Assembly: GCF_900129365.1 (NCBI RefSeq)
Contig: NZ_FQVM01000008.1
Span: 1 to 64,000, forward strand
Direction: 5' to 3'
Length of the DNA stretch: 64,000 bases
Source: Clostridium fallax
Lineage (GTDB): Bacteria; Bacillota; Clostridia; Clostridiales; Clostridiaceae
This document shows positions 45,218 to 54,936 of the stretch, in pieces. Position 1 is the stretch's first letter; every line of letters starts with the position of its first letter. The translations under genes were made by a program, and so were the position numbers. The notes beneath the pieces were generated by a model, which did not search any database, was not told the origin of the DNA, and was given only the letters and a program-made list of their open reading frames with translations.

Positions 45218-46438
45218 TTAACCCTCCTCAGATATCTTTTGGAGTATACCTAATGCAAAAAACATTGTAAGCATAGATGTTCCTCCATAGCTTACTAAAG
45301 GAAGTGCTATACCTGTTAAAGGAATAACTGCAAAAATTCCACCTATGATTACTAAAACCTGCATAGCTATCATTGCACTAAATCCTACTGCATTTAACTG
45401 AGAAAATTTACTGCTAGTATTTAAAGCTGCTCTCATTCCTCTATAAAATAATAAAAAATATACTAACATAACACCAATACCAAAAACAAGTCCTAATTCT
45501 TCACATATAGCTGCAAATATAAAGTCATTGTAATTAAATGGTATAAATCCTGGATAACCTTGCCCTAATCCTGATCCTAAAATACCACCAGATGACATGG
45601 CATAAAGTCCTTGAACTATTTGATAACTTTCATTATTTGCATATTTCCAAACATCTTTCCATATTAAAACTCTCTTTCTAACATGGGAAAATAGATTATA
45701 ACTAAAAAACGCTCCAACTACAAATAATCCTAAACATGTTATAACATACTTCATTTTAGATGTTGCTATATATAACATTGTTACTGAAATTCCAAAAAAT
45801 ATAAGTGCTGAACCTAAATCTCTTTGTAAAACCATACATCCTAAAGCACCCATAACCACTAAAGCTGGTTCTAATAATTGTTTAAAGTCCTCTTTTAGAT
45901 TTTTTTTATCTTCATAATTAGCTAAAGCTGATGCTAAATATAAAACCAAGAATATTTTTCCTATTTCTGAGGGTTGAAAACTAAATCCACCTATAACAAC
46001 CCAGTTTTTAGAACCATTCCTTGCTTGCCCTATTAGCAATGCCATAGGCATAAAAATAGCTATAGCTGTTAGATATAAATATTTATATTTAGCAAAGCTT
46101 CTTAGATTTGGTAATAAAACAACTATTAACACATAACAAGTCATACCTGCTACAAACCAAATAAGTTGCTTTATTGCTAGTTTAGAATCTAATCTATATA
46201 TTACTGCTAAACCTATAACTGCCAATACACTTGCAAAAACCAATAAAAATTTATCCCCATCTGGGAAAAACTTTCTAACTATAAAGTGTGCTAAAGCTAT
46301 AATAACTATTGATATTGTACCCATTAACAATGCTGTTTTATCTACAGGATTTTTTAATAAAGCAAGATTAATAAAAAGACCTGCACATAATAGATATGTC
46401 ATAAGTAGCAATCTTCTCTCATATTTTAGTGAGCTCAT
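45218..46438 (-). CDS. FtsW/RodA/SpoVE family SEDS protein
   Basis: About 406 residues with ten membrane helices and the SEDS signatures LGSALIFFGISVTMLYIA and the C-terminal PLTGIALPLVSYGGTSM. SEDS proteins are peptidoglycan glycosyltransferases that partner a class B PBP, which is encoded directly after it. ATG 46438 is preferred with GAGGTGG ahead of it; GTG 46447 is inside that site. FtsW, RodA or SpoVE subtype is not decidable from sequence alone. Confidence 0.92.
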   Translation of the reverse strand: MSSLKYERRLLLMTYLLCAGLFINLALLKNPVDKTALLMGTISIVIIALAHFIVRKFFPDGDKFLLVFASVLAVIGLAVIYRLDSKLAIKQLIWFVAGMTCYVLIVVLLPNLRSFAKYKYLYLTAIAIFMPMALLIGQARNGSKNWVVIGGFSFQPSEIGKIFLVLYLASALANYEDKKNLKEDFKQLLEPALVVMGALGCMVLQRDLGSALIFFGISVTMLYIATSKMKYVITCLGLFVVGAFFSYNLFSHVRKRVLIWKDVWKYANNESYQIVQGLYAMSSGGILGSGLGQGYPGFIPFNYNDFIFAAICEELGLVFGIGVMLVYFLLFYRGMRAALNTSSKFSQLNAVGFSAMIAMQVLVIIGGIFAVIPLTGIALPLVSYGGTSMLTMFFALGILQKISEEG

Positions 46439-46451
46439 TATTTCCACCTCA

Positions 46452-46892
46452 TTAATCTATAACTTTTAATATGGTACTACCTAATCTTATTTCATCATTT
46501 ACTTTTAACTTAACCTTACCTTTTACTTGATTGTTATTAAGAAAAGTTCCATTAGTACTATTAAGATCCTCTAAATAAAATTCATCATTCTTAACATAAA
46601 CTTTTGCATGAGATCCAGATACAAACTTATCTTGTATAACTATAGAGTTCTCTTCTCTTCTTCCTATAGTTATAGTTTCTCTTACAGGTATCACCGATCC
46701 ACTTTTTAAATTTTGGCTTTCTCCAGCACTAATTACTTCTAAGCCATGTACCTTTCTATTTTTAACAACTTTTTTCTTCTTTCCACCTTTAACATCTTTA
46801 TACATTATCCTTAGTGCATAATAAATTATGGCATAAAGTATAATTGCAAAAAATATTGTAAATATTCCACTCATTAATTTTGTAAAATTCAT
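46452..46892 (-). CDS. FHA domain membrane protein
   Basis: 146 residues: an N-terminal membrane helix (residues 10-30) and a C-terminal FHA domain with ETITIGRREENSIVIQDKFVSGSHAKVYV and LEDLNSTNGTFLNN. FHA domains bind phosphothreonine peptides, so this links envelope synthesis to Ser/Thr kinases. The order FHA-SEDS-PBP parallels the actinobacterial fhaB-rodA-pbpA cluster. The partner kinase is not encoded here. Confidence 0.87.
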   Translation of the reverse strand: MNFTKLMSGIFTIFFAIILYAIIYYALRIMYKDVKGGKKKKVVKNRKVHGLEVISAGESQNLKSGSVIPVRETITIGRREENSIVIQDKFVSGSHAKVYVKNDEFYLEDLNSTNGTFLNNNQVKGKVKLKVNDEIRLGSTILKVID

Positions 46893-47141
46893 ATCTTCAC
46901 CTCAATAATAGCAATGTATTTATCAATTCTGCATATTCGTTCATAATAATTATACAACAAAATTTTGGTCAATATATAACAACATTGTAAATATGGTAAC
47001 ATAATTCCTCGTAAAAATTAATATCTATAAACATATTTTATTTTATACTAAAATATTTATTTTAATATAACTAAACCACAAAAATTATTTATTTTTAATA
47101 CTATTTCACATATTATTTTTTATTTATATTATGTAAAAGTA

Positions 47142-47166
47142 AAGGATAGACCTAAAGCCTATCCTT
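47142..47166 (-). terminator. Terminator of uvrA
   Basis: AAGGATAG pairs with CTATCCTT; it follows the uvrA stop by about 16 bases with a T-rich minus-strand tail. Confidence 0.7.
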
Positions 47167-47182
47167 AATTATTAAGCTAAAA

Positions 47183-50014
47183 TTAATTTATATCCAAATA
47201 TTTACCTAAGTATTTTCCAGTATAAGATTCTTTAGCCTTGCATATACTCTCTGGCGTCCCCGAAGTTACAATATTTCCACCTTTATCTCCACCTTCTGGC
47301 CCTAAATCTATTATATAATCTGCACATTTTATCATATCTAAATTATGTTCTATTACAACTACTGTATTTCCTGCATCTACTAATCTTTGTAATATATCAA
47401 TAAGCCTCTTTATATCATCTATATGAAGTCCCGTAGTAGGTTCATCTAATATATATAGTGTTTTACCTGTACTTCTTTTTGAAAGTTCATAGGCTAATTT
47501 TATTCTTTGTGCCTCCCCTCCAGAAAGCTGAGTTGATGGTTGACCTAATCTTATATAACCAAGGCCTACATCATAAAGAGTTTGAATTTTATTTTTAATT
47601 CTAGGTATATTTTCGAAGAATTCTAAAGCTTCCTCTACTGTCATATTTAATATATCATCTATATTTTTCCCTTTGTATTTGACTTCTAAGGTTTCTCTAT
47701 TATATCTTTTTCCTTTACATACCTCACAAGGTACATAAACATCAGAAAGGAACTGCATCTCTATTCTTATAATTCCATCACCAGAACAGGCTTCACATCT
47801 TCCACCCTTCACATTAAAACTAAATCTTCCTGGTTTATATCCTCTCATCTTAGCCTCTGGTGTAGTTGAGAAAAGTTCTCTAATTATATCAAAAACGCCT
47901 GTATAAGTTGCTGGATTTGATCTTGGAGTTCTACCTATTGGGCTTTGATCTATATCTATTATCTTATCTATATTTTCATATCCAAGTATTTCTTTGTGTT
48001 GACCTGGAATTTGCTTTCCTTTATTTATTAATTTATTAAGCCCTTTATATAATACTTCATTTATTAAGGTACTCTTTCCAGATCCTGATACTCCAGTTAC
48101 AATATTTAAAACACCTAAAGGTATCTTAACATTAACATTCTTAAGGTTATTTTCTTTTGCTCCTTTTATAGTTATAAAATTACCATTGCCTCTTCTTCTT
48201 TCTTTTGGTAAATCTATCTTTTTCTCACCAGTTAGATATTGACCTGTTATTGAATTTTTATTTTTCTTTATATCTTCTAAGGTTCCAAAGGCAACTATTT
48301 CTCCACCTCTTTCACCTGCTCCAGGTCCTATATCTACTATATAATCCGCTGCCATCATTGTATCTTCGTCATGCTCTACTACAATTAATGTATTTCCAAC
48401 ATCTCTTAAATGTTTTAAGGTACTTATTAGTCTATCATTATCCCTTTGATGAAGCCCTATGCTTGGTTCATCTAATATATATAAAACTCCCATAAGTTGA
48501 GATCCTATTTGAGTTGCTAATCTTATTCTTTGAGCTTCTCCACCAGATAATGTACCTGCATTTCTTGCTAAATCTAAATAATCTAACCCTACATTTTTTA
48601 AGAACTTTAATCTACTAGAGATTTCTTTTATTATTTGAGCACTTATTATTTTATTTTTTTCTGAAAGATTTAAATTATCTATATAACCAATCTCATCATT
48701 AATAGATAACTTAGTAAATTGATAGATATTTTTGTCCCCAACAGTTACTGCTAAGGCTTCTGGTTTTAGTCTTGCCCCTTTACATTTAGGACAATAATTA
48801 TCACTCATATATTGTTCTATCTCACCTTTTATATAATCTGAATTAGTTTCTTTATATCTTCTTTTTAATCCGTTTATTTCACCTTCAAAAGCATGGTAGT
48901 ATGTACCTGGCACTCCATCTTTGGTATAAAATACTTCTAACTTTTCTCCTTTAGTTCCATATAAAAGTATATCAATAATACCTTTAGGTAAATCCTTTAT
49001 AGGTGTGTTTAAATCAAAGTTATATCTTTTACTTAATGCTTGAAGAACACAATAAGTCCAAGAATCATCCTTTAGCCTTCCTTCTCCCCAAGAAGATATA
49101 GCCCCTTCCATTATGCTTAAACTTTTATTTGGAATTATTAAATCCTCATCTATCTCAAGCAAAGTTCCTAATCCATCGCATTTATCACATTTTCCAAAAG
49201 GAGAATTAAAAGAAAATAATCTAGGTGCTAATTCATCTATGCTTATTCCACAATCAGCGCAAGCATAATTTTCCGAATAAAGAACATCTTCTCCTCCAAC
49301 TATATTTATTATTACAAGTCCCTCTGCCAATTTTAAGGCTGTTTCTATAGAATCAGTAAGTCTACTTTCTATTCCTTCTTTTACTAATAATCTATCTACT
49401 ACCGCTTCTATATTATGCTTAATGTTTTTTTCTAATTTTATATCTTCCTCAGTAAGTTCATACATTTCATTATCTATTCTTGCTCTAACAAAACCATTTT
49501 TCTTTATATTTTCTAGTACCTTCTCATGAGTTCCCTTTCGTCCTCTAATTATAGGTGCTAAAACCTGTATTTTACTTCTTTCCGGAAGCTCCATAACTTT
49601 ATCTACTATTTGATCAACAGATTGTTGAGTTATCTCTTTTCCACACTTTGGACAATGAGGTACTCCTACCCTAGCATATAAAAGTCTAAGATAATCATAT
49701 ATTTCTGTTACAGTTCCTACTGTAGACCTTGGATTTTTACTAGTTGTTTTTTGATCTATAGATATAGCTGGTGATAATCCTTCTATATATTCTACATCTG
49801 GCTTATCCATTTGACCTAGAAATTGTCTTGCGTAAGCAGATAAAGATTCTACATATCTTCTTTGCCCCTCTGCATAAAGAGTATCAAAGGCTAATGATGA
49901 TTTTCCGGAGCCTGATAATCCTGTAAACACTATTAATTTATCTCTAGGTATTTCTAAATCAACATTTTTTAGATTATGCACTTTTGCTCCTTTTATTATT
50001 ATCTTATCTCTCAT
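47183..50014 (-). CDS. uvrA: Excinuclease ABC subunit A (UvrA)
   Basis: 943 residues: two ABC ATPase modules, with Walker A GLSGSGKSS near the N-terminus and TGVSGSGKSTLI in the second half, LSGGEAQR signatures in both, and two zinc modules (CADCGISIDELAPR... CDKCDGLG; CEACSGDGI ... CEVCKGKR). It recognises bulky DNA damage and loads UvrB. It has its own promoter (50156-50184) with a LexA box. Confidence 0.97.
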   Translation of the reverse strand: MRDKIIIKGAKVHNLKNVDLEIPRDKLIVFTGLSGSGKSSLAFDTLYAEGQRRYVESLSAYARQFLGQMDKPDVEYIEGLSPAISIDQKTTSKNPRSTVGTVTEIYDYLRLLYARVGVPHCPKCGKEITQQSVDQIVDKVMELPERSKIQVLAPIIRGRKGTHEKVLENIKKNGFVRARIDNEMYELTEEDIKLEKNIKHNIEAVVDRLLVKEGIESRLTDSIETALKLAEGLVIINIVGGEDVLYSENYACADCGISIDELAPRLFSFNSPFGKCDKCDGLGTLLEIDEDLIIPNKSLSIMEGAISSWGEGRLKDDSWTYCVLQALSKRYNFDLNTPIKDLPKGIIDILLYGTKGEKLEVFYTKDGVPGTYYHAFEGEINGLKRRYKETNSDYIKGEIEQYMSDNYCPKCKGARLKPEALAVTVGDKNIYQFTKLSINDEIGYIDNLNLSEKNKIISAQIIKEISSRLKFLKNVGLDYLDLARNAGTLSGGEAQRIRLATQIGSQLMGVLYILDEPSIGLHQRDNDRLISTLKHLRDVGNTLIVVEHDEDTMMAADYIVDIGPGAGERGGEIVAFGTLEDIKKNKNSITGQYLTGEKKIDLPKERRRGNGNFITIKGAKENNLKNVNVKIPLGVLNIVTGVSGSGKSTLINEVLYKGLNKLINKGKQIPGQHKEILGYENIDKIIDIDQSPIGRTPRSNPATYTGVFDIIRELFSTTPEAKMRGYKPGRFSFNVKGGRCEACSGDGIIRIEMQFLSDVYVPCEVCKGKRYNRETLEVKYKGKNIDDILNMTVEEALEFFENIPRIKNKIQTLYDVGLGYIRLGQPSTQLSGGEAQRIKLAYELSKRSTGKTLYILDEPTTGLHIDDIKRLIDILQRLVDAGNTVVVIEHNLDMIKCADYIIDLGPEGGDKGGNIVTSGTPESICKAKESYTGKYLGKYLDIN

Positions 50015-50134
50015 AATTACCTCTCCTGCTCTATAAGTGAATTAATACCTAAATAAATATAAACTTATCTCATTAACTAAATTTATATTTGGTTATAGTA
50101 TATTATTTTCCCTTTTCCACTTATATTATTTACT

Positions 50135-50146
50135 GAACATTTGTTC
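50135..50146 (-). promoter_or_regulatory. LexA (SOS) box of uvrA
   Basis: GAACATTTGTTC matches the Gram-positive LexA consensus GAAC-N4-GTTC (CGAACRNRYGTTYG) exactly in its conserved bases. It lies just downstream of the uvrA -10, where bound LexA would block transcription. Confidence 0.85.
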
Positions 50147-50155
50147 GATACTATA

Positions 50156-50184
50156 ATTTTAATATTCTATATAATCTAAGTCAA
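50156..50184 (-). promoter_or_regulatory. Promoter of uvrA
   Basis: On the minus strand TTGACT (50184-50179) and TAAAAT (50161-50156) are 17 bases apart, ten bases before the LexA box. Confidence 0.65.
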
Positions 50185-50195
50185 TGTCAAAAAAC

Positions 50196-52172
50196 TTAAT
50201 TTTTTATCTTTTCTTTTAAACTTTTTATTAAATCCCTAAGTTCTGCCGCTCTTTCAAATTGAAGATTTTTTGCTGCAATCTTCATTTCTTCTTCATACTT
50301 TAATATTTGACTTTCTATACTTACTCCTTTTTGCTCTTGAATATCAAAATTATTAACCTCTTTGTCCTCAGTACTTTTTGTAGCCTCTATTATATCTCTT
50401 ATTTCTTTAGTTATTGTTTTTGGTATTATTCCATGTTTCTTATTATATTCTTCTTGAATTTTTCTTCTTCTCTCTGTTTCATTTATGGCTTTGTTCATAG
50501 AATTAGTTATTCTGTCTGCATACATTATAACTTTACTTTCTGAGTTTCTAGCAGCTCTTCCTATAGTTTGTATTAATGATGTTTCTGAACGTAAGAATCC
50601 TTCTTTATCTGCATCTAAAATAGCAACTAATGCAACCTCTGGTATATCTAATCCCTCTCTTAAAAGATTTATTCCAACTAACACATCATCTTCTCCTAAT
50701 CTTAAAGATTTTATTATTTTCATTCTTTCAATAGTCTTTATATCTGAATGCATATATGTTGCTTTTATTCCTAAATCCTTTAAATATTTAGTTAAATCTT
50801 CTGCCATTCTTTTAGTTAAAGTTGTTACTAATACTCTAAAACCTTTCTCTATAGTTTCTTTTATCTCCCCATATAAATCATCTATTTGCCCATCAACAGG
50901 TTTTATAATCACTTTAGGATCTACTAGTCCTGTAGGTCTAATTATTTGCTCTGCTACATTAGATGAATGCTCTAATTCATAAAGAGATGGAGTAGCTGAT
51001 ACAAATACTATTTGATTTATTTTATTCTCAAACTCATTAAACTTTAGAGGTCTATTATCATATGCACTTGGTAATCTAAAGCCATAATCTACTAATGTAT
51101 TTTTTCTAGACCTATCTCCTCCATACATAGCCTTTACTTGTGGTAATGTAACATGGCTCTCATCTATAAACATTAAATAATCATCTGGAAAATAATCTAA
51201 TAATGTTTTAGGCGGAGTACCAGCCTCTCTGCCATCTAAAATTCTAGAATAATTTTCTATTCCAGTACAATATCCCATCTCTCTTATCATCTCAATGTCA
51301 AAATTAGTTCTTTGCTTTAATCTTTGAGCCTCTAAAAGCTTATCTTCTGCTGTAAGTTCTTTTAATCTATACTCTAATTCCTCTTCTATTATCTTTATAG
51401 CCCTTTCTAATTTATCAGAGGAAGTTGCAAAGTGAGATGCAGGGAATACCATTACGTGATTTCTTTCTGATAAAATTTTCCCAGTTAACACATCAAATTC
51501 TCTTATTCTATCTATTTCATCTCCAAAAAACTCTACTCTTATTCCTTTATTAGAAGCAGATGCAGGTATTATATCTAAAGAATCTCCTCTAACTCTAAAG
51601 GTTCCTCTTGCAAAATCTATATCATTTCTTTCATACTGTATTTCTATAAGCTTTTTTATTATCTCATCTCTATCCCTTTCCATTCCTTGTCTTAATGATA
51701 AAGTCAATTTTTTATATTCTTCTGGATTACCTAATCCATATATACAAGAAACAGAGGCTACTATAATTACATCTCTTCTTTCAAGTAAAGCCGATGTAGC
51801 TGAGTGACGTAATTTATCTATCTCATCATTTATAGATGCATCCTTTTCAATATAAGTATCTGTTTGAGGAACATATGCCTCTGGTTGATAATAATCATAA
51901 TAAGAAACAAAATATTCTACTATGTTATTAGGAAAAAACTCTTTAAACTCTGCACAAAGCTGAGCTGCCAATGTTTTATTATGAGCTAAAATTAAAGTAG
52001 GCTTTTGTACTCTTTCAATTATATTTGCCATAGTAAATGTTTTTCCTGATCCTGTAACTCCTAATAAAGTTTGACCTCTATACCCTTCTTTAATACCATT
52101 TACTATACTTTCAATCGCTTGTGGTTGATCTCCTGTAGGTTTGAATTTAGATACTATTTCAAAATTAGCCAT
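50196..52172 (-). CDS. uvrB: Excinuclease ABC subunit B (UvrB)
   Basis: About 658 residues of UvrB: Walker A LGVTGSGKTFTMAN, the beta-hairpin YYDYYQPEAYVPQTD, the DEAD-like DESHVTLPQ, and a C-terminal UVR motif (NLQFERAAELRDLIKSLK) that binds UvrC. ATG 52172 (MANFEIV) has AGGAGTGAG upstream. Unlike uvrA it has no LexA box in its 120-base upstream region. A weak promoter TTGACT-N18-TAGAAT lies at 52196-52225. Confidence 0.96.
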   Translation of the reverse strand: MANFEIVSKFKPTGDQPQAIESIVNGIKEGYRGQTLLGVTGSGKTFTMANIIERVQKPTLILAHNKTLAAQLCAEFKEFFPNNIVEYFVSYYDYYQPEAYVPQTDTYIEKDASINDEIDKLRHSATSALLERRDVIIVASVSCIYGLGNPEEYKKLTLSLRQGMERDRDEIIKKLIEIQYERNDIDFARGTFRVRGDSLDIIPASASNKGIRVEFFGDEIDRIREFDVLTGKILSERNHVMVFPASHFATSSDKLERAIKIIEEELEYRLKELTAEDKLLEAQRLKQRTNFDIEMIREMGYCTGIENYSRILDGREAGTPPKTLLDYFPDDYLMFIDESHVTLPQVKAMYGGDRSRKNTLVDYGFRLPSAYDNRPLKFNEFENKINQIVFVSATPSLYELEHSSNVAEQIIRPTGLVDPKVIIKPVDGQIDDLYGEIKETIEKGFRVLVTTLTKRMAEDLTKYLKDLGIKATYMHSDIKTIERMKIIKSLRLGEDDVLVGINLLREGLDIPEVALVAILDADKEGFLRSETSLIQTIGRAARNSESKVIMYADRITNSMNKAINETERRRKIQEEYNKKHGIIPKTITKEIRDIIEATKSTEDKEVNNFDIQEQKGVSIESQILKYEEEMKIAAKNLQFERAAELRDLIKSLKEKIKN

Positions 52173-52195
52173 ATAACTCACTCCTTTATTATTTC

Positions 52196-52225
52196 ATTCT
52201 ATCCTTTTAAAATATTTTAAGTCAA
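52196..52225 (-). promoter_or_regulatory. Candidate promoter of uvrB
   Basis: TTGACT (52225-52220) and TAGAAT (52201-52196) on the minus strand are 18 bases apart, just before the ribosome binding site. Confidence 0.45.
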
Positions 52226-52238
52226 TTATTATATAAAG

Positions 52239-52284
52239 AAAAAGCCCTACACATAATTTTATAAAATTAGTGTAGGGCTTTTTT
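52239..52284 (-). terminator. Terminator of the ftsE-PDZ operon
   Basis: AAAAGCCCTACAC pairs with GTGTAGGGCTTTTTT around a 17-base loop, just after the PDZ gene stop. Confidence 0.85.
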
Positions 52285-52299
52285 ATTTTAATATACCCT

Positions 52300-53574
52300 T
52301 TATTTACGATCTTTATTTTTAAGTTTATTTAATATTTCATTAAATTTCTTACTATCAAATTCTACTACATCTTGTTTTCTTATAAGCCTTGGAACTAAAA
52401 CCATTCCTACTCTTTTCTTTTCATCTGGCGAACAGATTATATCCTCTATCTTTCCATTAGTCTTCTTTATTTTAAATAGTATATTTTTATAACCTTCTCT
52501 TATTGTATTGTAAACTTCTAATTCATTTTTTACACTTTCATTATTTACTTGTAGTATCTTATCTCCACTTTTTATTCCTAATTTTTTTGCTGGTGAATTA
52601 GGCGCTACTTCTAAAACTACTATTCCTTCGTTATCACTAACATATACTGGTGTACCTTTTTCTTCTAACTTTCTTTGAATTTTTAACATAAATTCATGAG
52701 CTAATGGTACAAATATTACTACTACAAGTTGAAATACCACACCGAACTTTGCAATTAATGCTACCAATGAAATAACAACTCCAAAAATACTAATTGCTAT
52801 TCCTGATGATATTTTTTTCATTGATTTTGTTTTTGTAAAACTTACAGAATTAAATCCTATTATTCCATAGAAAGGCACTAAAACTAAAGCACCTACTTTA
52901 AGTAGCTCCTTTAAAGAATACTTATTAAAAAGTATTGGCCACCATGAAGGAATAGAACTAATAGAAGTCTTAGCTTCCGCTGAACTTAACATTACAAAAA
53001 TCGCTATAGGCACAGCCCAATATCTCTTATAAGCAAATCCACCTAATATATTATCATCTTTATTGGTAAATACCGGTACTGTTCCTTTATCTCCATCTAT
53101 CATTACCAGTAGTCCTTCAACTATATGAAGTACTCCCACAAAAATAAATAGAGACATTATATTTACATTAATAGGTGACTTCATACCAGTATTATCATTA
53201 ATTATTGAAAAAACTATACTTATTAAACCTAATGCCGCTCCTGAATAAGCAAAACATACAAATCTAGGTTTTAATAACATAAATATTATTGATATTATAA
53301 ATAATATCTCTATTGGAGTACTTTCATCAAAGGTTACTCCTAAATATGTAAGTAAAAGTGTGCCTAATATACCACCTAACATACCCATTACAATTTGTGA
53401 AATTGTAAGTTCTAGGAGAGAGTGTAAACTCTCCCCTATTATCATCTTTTGCATAACTGATATTTTTCTATTTTGCATGTAAAACATTATTGCTAGCATA
53501 ACAAGTATTGCTGCTAGTATAGGATCTACAATGGCATATGCTAGGGATCTCAGTGTATATACTGCAAAATCCAT
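52300..53574 (-). CDS. Multi-spanning membrane protein with C-terminal PDZ domain
   Basis: 424 residues: about eight membrane helices over residues 1-305, followed by a PDZ domain at about 320-400 (VVLEVAPNSPAKKLGIKSGDKILQVN). It starts 12 bases after ctpA and is the last gene of ftsE-ftsX-ctpA. It may localise or regulate the CtpA protease. No catalytic motif is seen. It belongs to a clostridial family without an assigned function. Confidence 0.82.
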   Translation of the reverse strand: MDFAVYTLRSLAYAIVDPILAAILVMLAIMFYMQNRKISVMQKMIIGESLHSLLELTISQIVMGMLGGILGTLLLTYLGVTFDESTPIEILFIISIIFMLLKPRFVCFAYSGAALGLISIVFSIINDNTGMKSPINVNIMSLFIFVGVLHIVEGLLVMIDGDKGTVPVFTNKDDNILGGFAYKRYWAVPIAIFVMLSSAEAKTSISSIPSWWPILFNKYSLKELLKVGALVLVPFYGIIGFNSVSFTKTKSMKKISSGIAISIFGVVISLVALIAKFGVVFQLVVVIFVPLAHEFMLKIQRKLEEKGTPVYVSDNEGIVVLEVAPNSPAKKLGIKSGDKILQVNNESVKNELEVYNTIREGYKNILFKIKKTNGKIEDIICSPDEKKRVGMVLVPRLIRKQDVVEFDSKKFNEILNKLKNKDRK

Positions 53575-53586
53575 AAAAAGATCCTC

Positions 53587-54846
53587 CTATTTTAATTTTT
53601 CATTGATTACCTCCAAAGCTTTTTCAAACTGTGGATCTGTATTTCTATCATAAGGCTTAGATTTTAATTCTTCTGGATAAGATATCTCAATATCTGGTTT
53701 AATTCCTATTTTATTTATGTTTTCTCCATTAGGAGTATAATACTTAGAAATTGTAACCTTTAGTGCTGAACCTGATTCCTTATTAGGAAGAAGAACCTGA
53801 ACTACTCCTTTTCCATAAGTAGTTTCTCCAACTAAAGTTCCTACTTTATAATCTCTTATAGCTCCTGAAACTATCTCAGAAGCACTAGCACTTCTATTAT
53901 TTGTAAGAACTACTAAAGGCATTCCTATAGCTATACCACCTTTTGATTCATTTTTAGTCTCATTTTTATATTTATCAATAGTAGATACTATAGTTTTATC
54001 TTTAGGAATAAAGTTAGAAACCACATCAACACTTTCTGTTAAATATCCACCTGGATTATCTCTCAAATCTAAAATTAAACCTTTTGCTCCCTTATCTTTA
54101 AGTTGCTGAAGCTGGTTTTTGAAGTCTTTTCCTGTTTCTTGTTCAAATCCAATTATTTGTATATAACCTATGTTATTATTAATCAATTCAGATTTTACAG
54201 ATTCAGTTTTTATTACCTCTCGCTTAAGCATTACATCAAAATTTCCCTTATCTTCTCTATTTAGAGTTAATTTTATATCAGCCTGTTCTTTTCCCTTCAT
54301 CATAGAAATTGCTTTTTCTAAATCATTAGCTCCAACTGAAGTATCATTAACTTTTAAAATAATATCTCCTTTTTTAATTCCTGCTTTTTCTGCAGGAGAA
54401 TTTTTTAAAGGAGAAACTATTATTATTTTGTCATCTTTTACTCCTAATTGAATACCTAATCCATTATAACTACCTTCACTTTTTTCTTTAAAATTTTCAT
54501 ACTCATCTGGATTCATATATACAGTATAAGGATCTTTTAATGATTCCGTCATACCTTTTATAGCCCCTTCCACAAGAGCATTTTCATTTATTTCTCCATC
54601 GTAGTATTTATAAAGTATATCTCTTATAGTAAATAATTCTTTAAACTTTGAAATATCTTTAACTCCAGATAAGGATTTAGCAATTTCTTTATCATTTAAA
54701 GCAGGAGAATACTTTGAAAAAGCAAATTTACTCCCAAAATAAAATGATCCAAAGGCTGTTACAAAAAATAATAAAACTATACTTAATGTAATTATAATTT
54801 TCTTATTGAAATTCTTGGCACTACCCTCTTTCTGTTCCATACCCAT
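53587..54846 (-). CDS. S41 family C-terminal processing peptidase CtpA
   Basis: 419 residues: an N-terminal membrane anchor (residues 17-38), a PDZ domain at about 128-200 (LGIQLGVKDDKIIIVSPLKNSP), and the S41 serine protease with SASASE at residues 319-324 and the catalytic Lys346 in TTYGKGVVQ. It cleaves proteins outside the membrane in a tail-dependent way, in division or sporulation. It follows ftsX. Confidence 0.93.
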   Translation of the reverse strand: MGMEQKEGSAKNFNKKIIITLSIVLLFFVTAFGSFYFGSKFAFSKYSPALNDKEIAKSLSGVKDISKFKELFTIRDILYKYYDGEINENALVEGAIKGMTESLKDPYTVYMNPDEYENFKEKSEGSYNGLGIQLGVKDDKIIIVSPLKNSPAEKAGIKKGDIILKVNDTSVGANDLEKAISMMKGKEQADIKLTLNREDKGNFDVMLKREVIKTESVKSELINNNIGYIQIIGFEQETGKDFKNQLQQLKDKGAKGLILDLRDNPGGYLTESVDVVSNFIPKDKTIVSTIDKYKNETKNESKGGIAIGMPLVVLTNNRSASASEIVSGAIRDYKVGTLVGETTYGKGVVQVLLPNKESGSALKVTISKYYTPNGENINKIGIKPDIEISYPEELKSKPYDRNTDPQFEKALEVINEKLK

Positions 54847-54936
54847 TTATAAATCACCCTTTCAGCTAACCGATAAAACTCTAATATTTATATTCTTATC
54901 TATATAAAATATTATATTCTTTAAAACTGAAATTAA

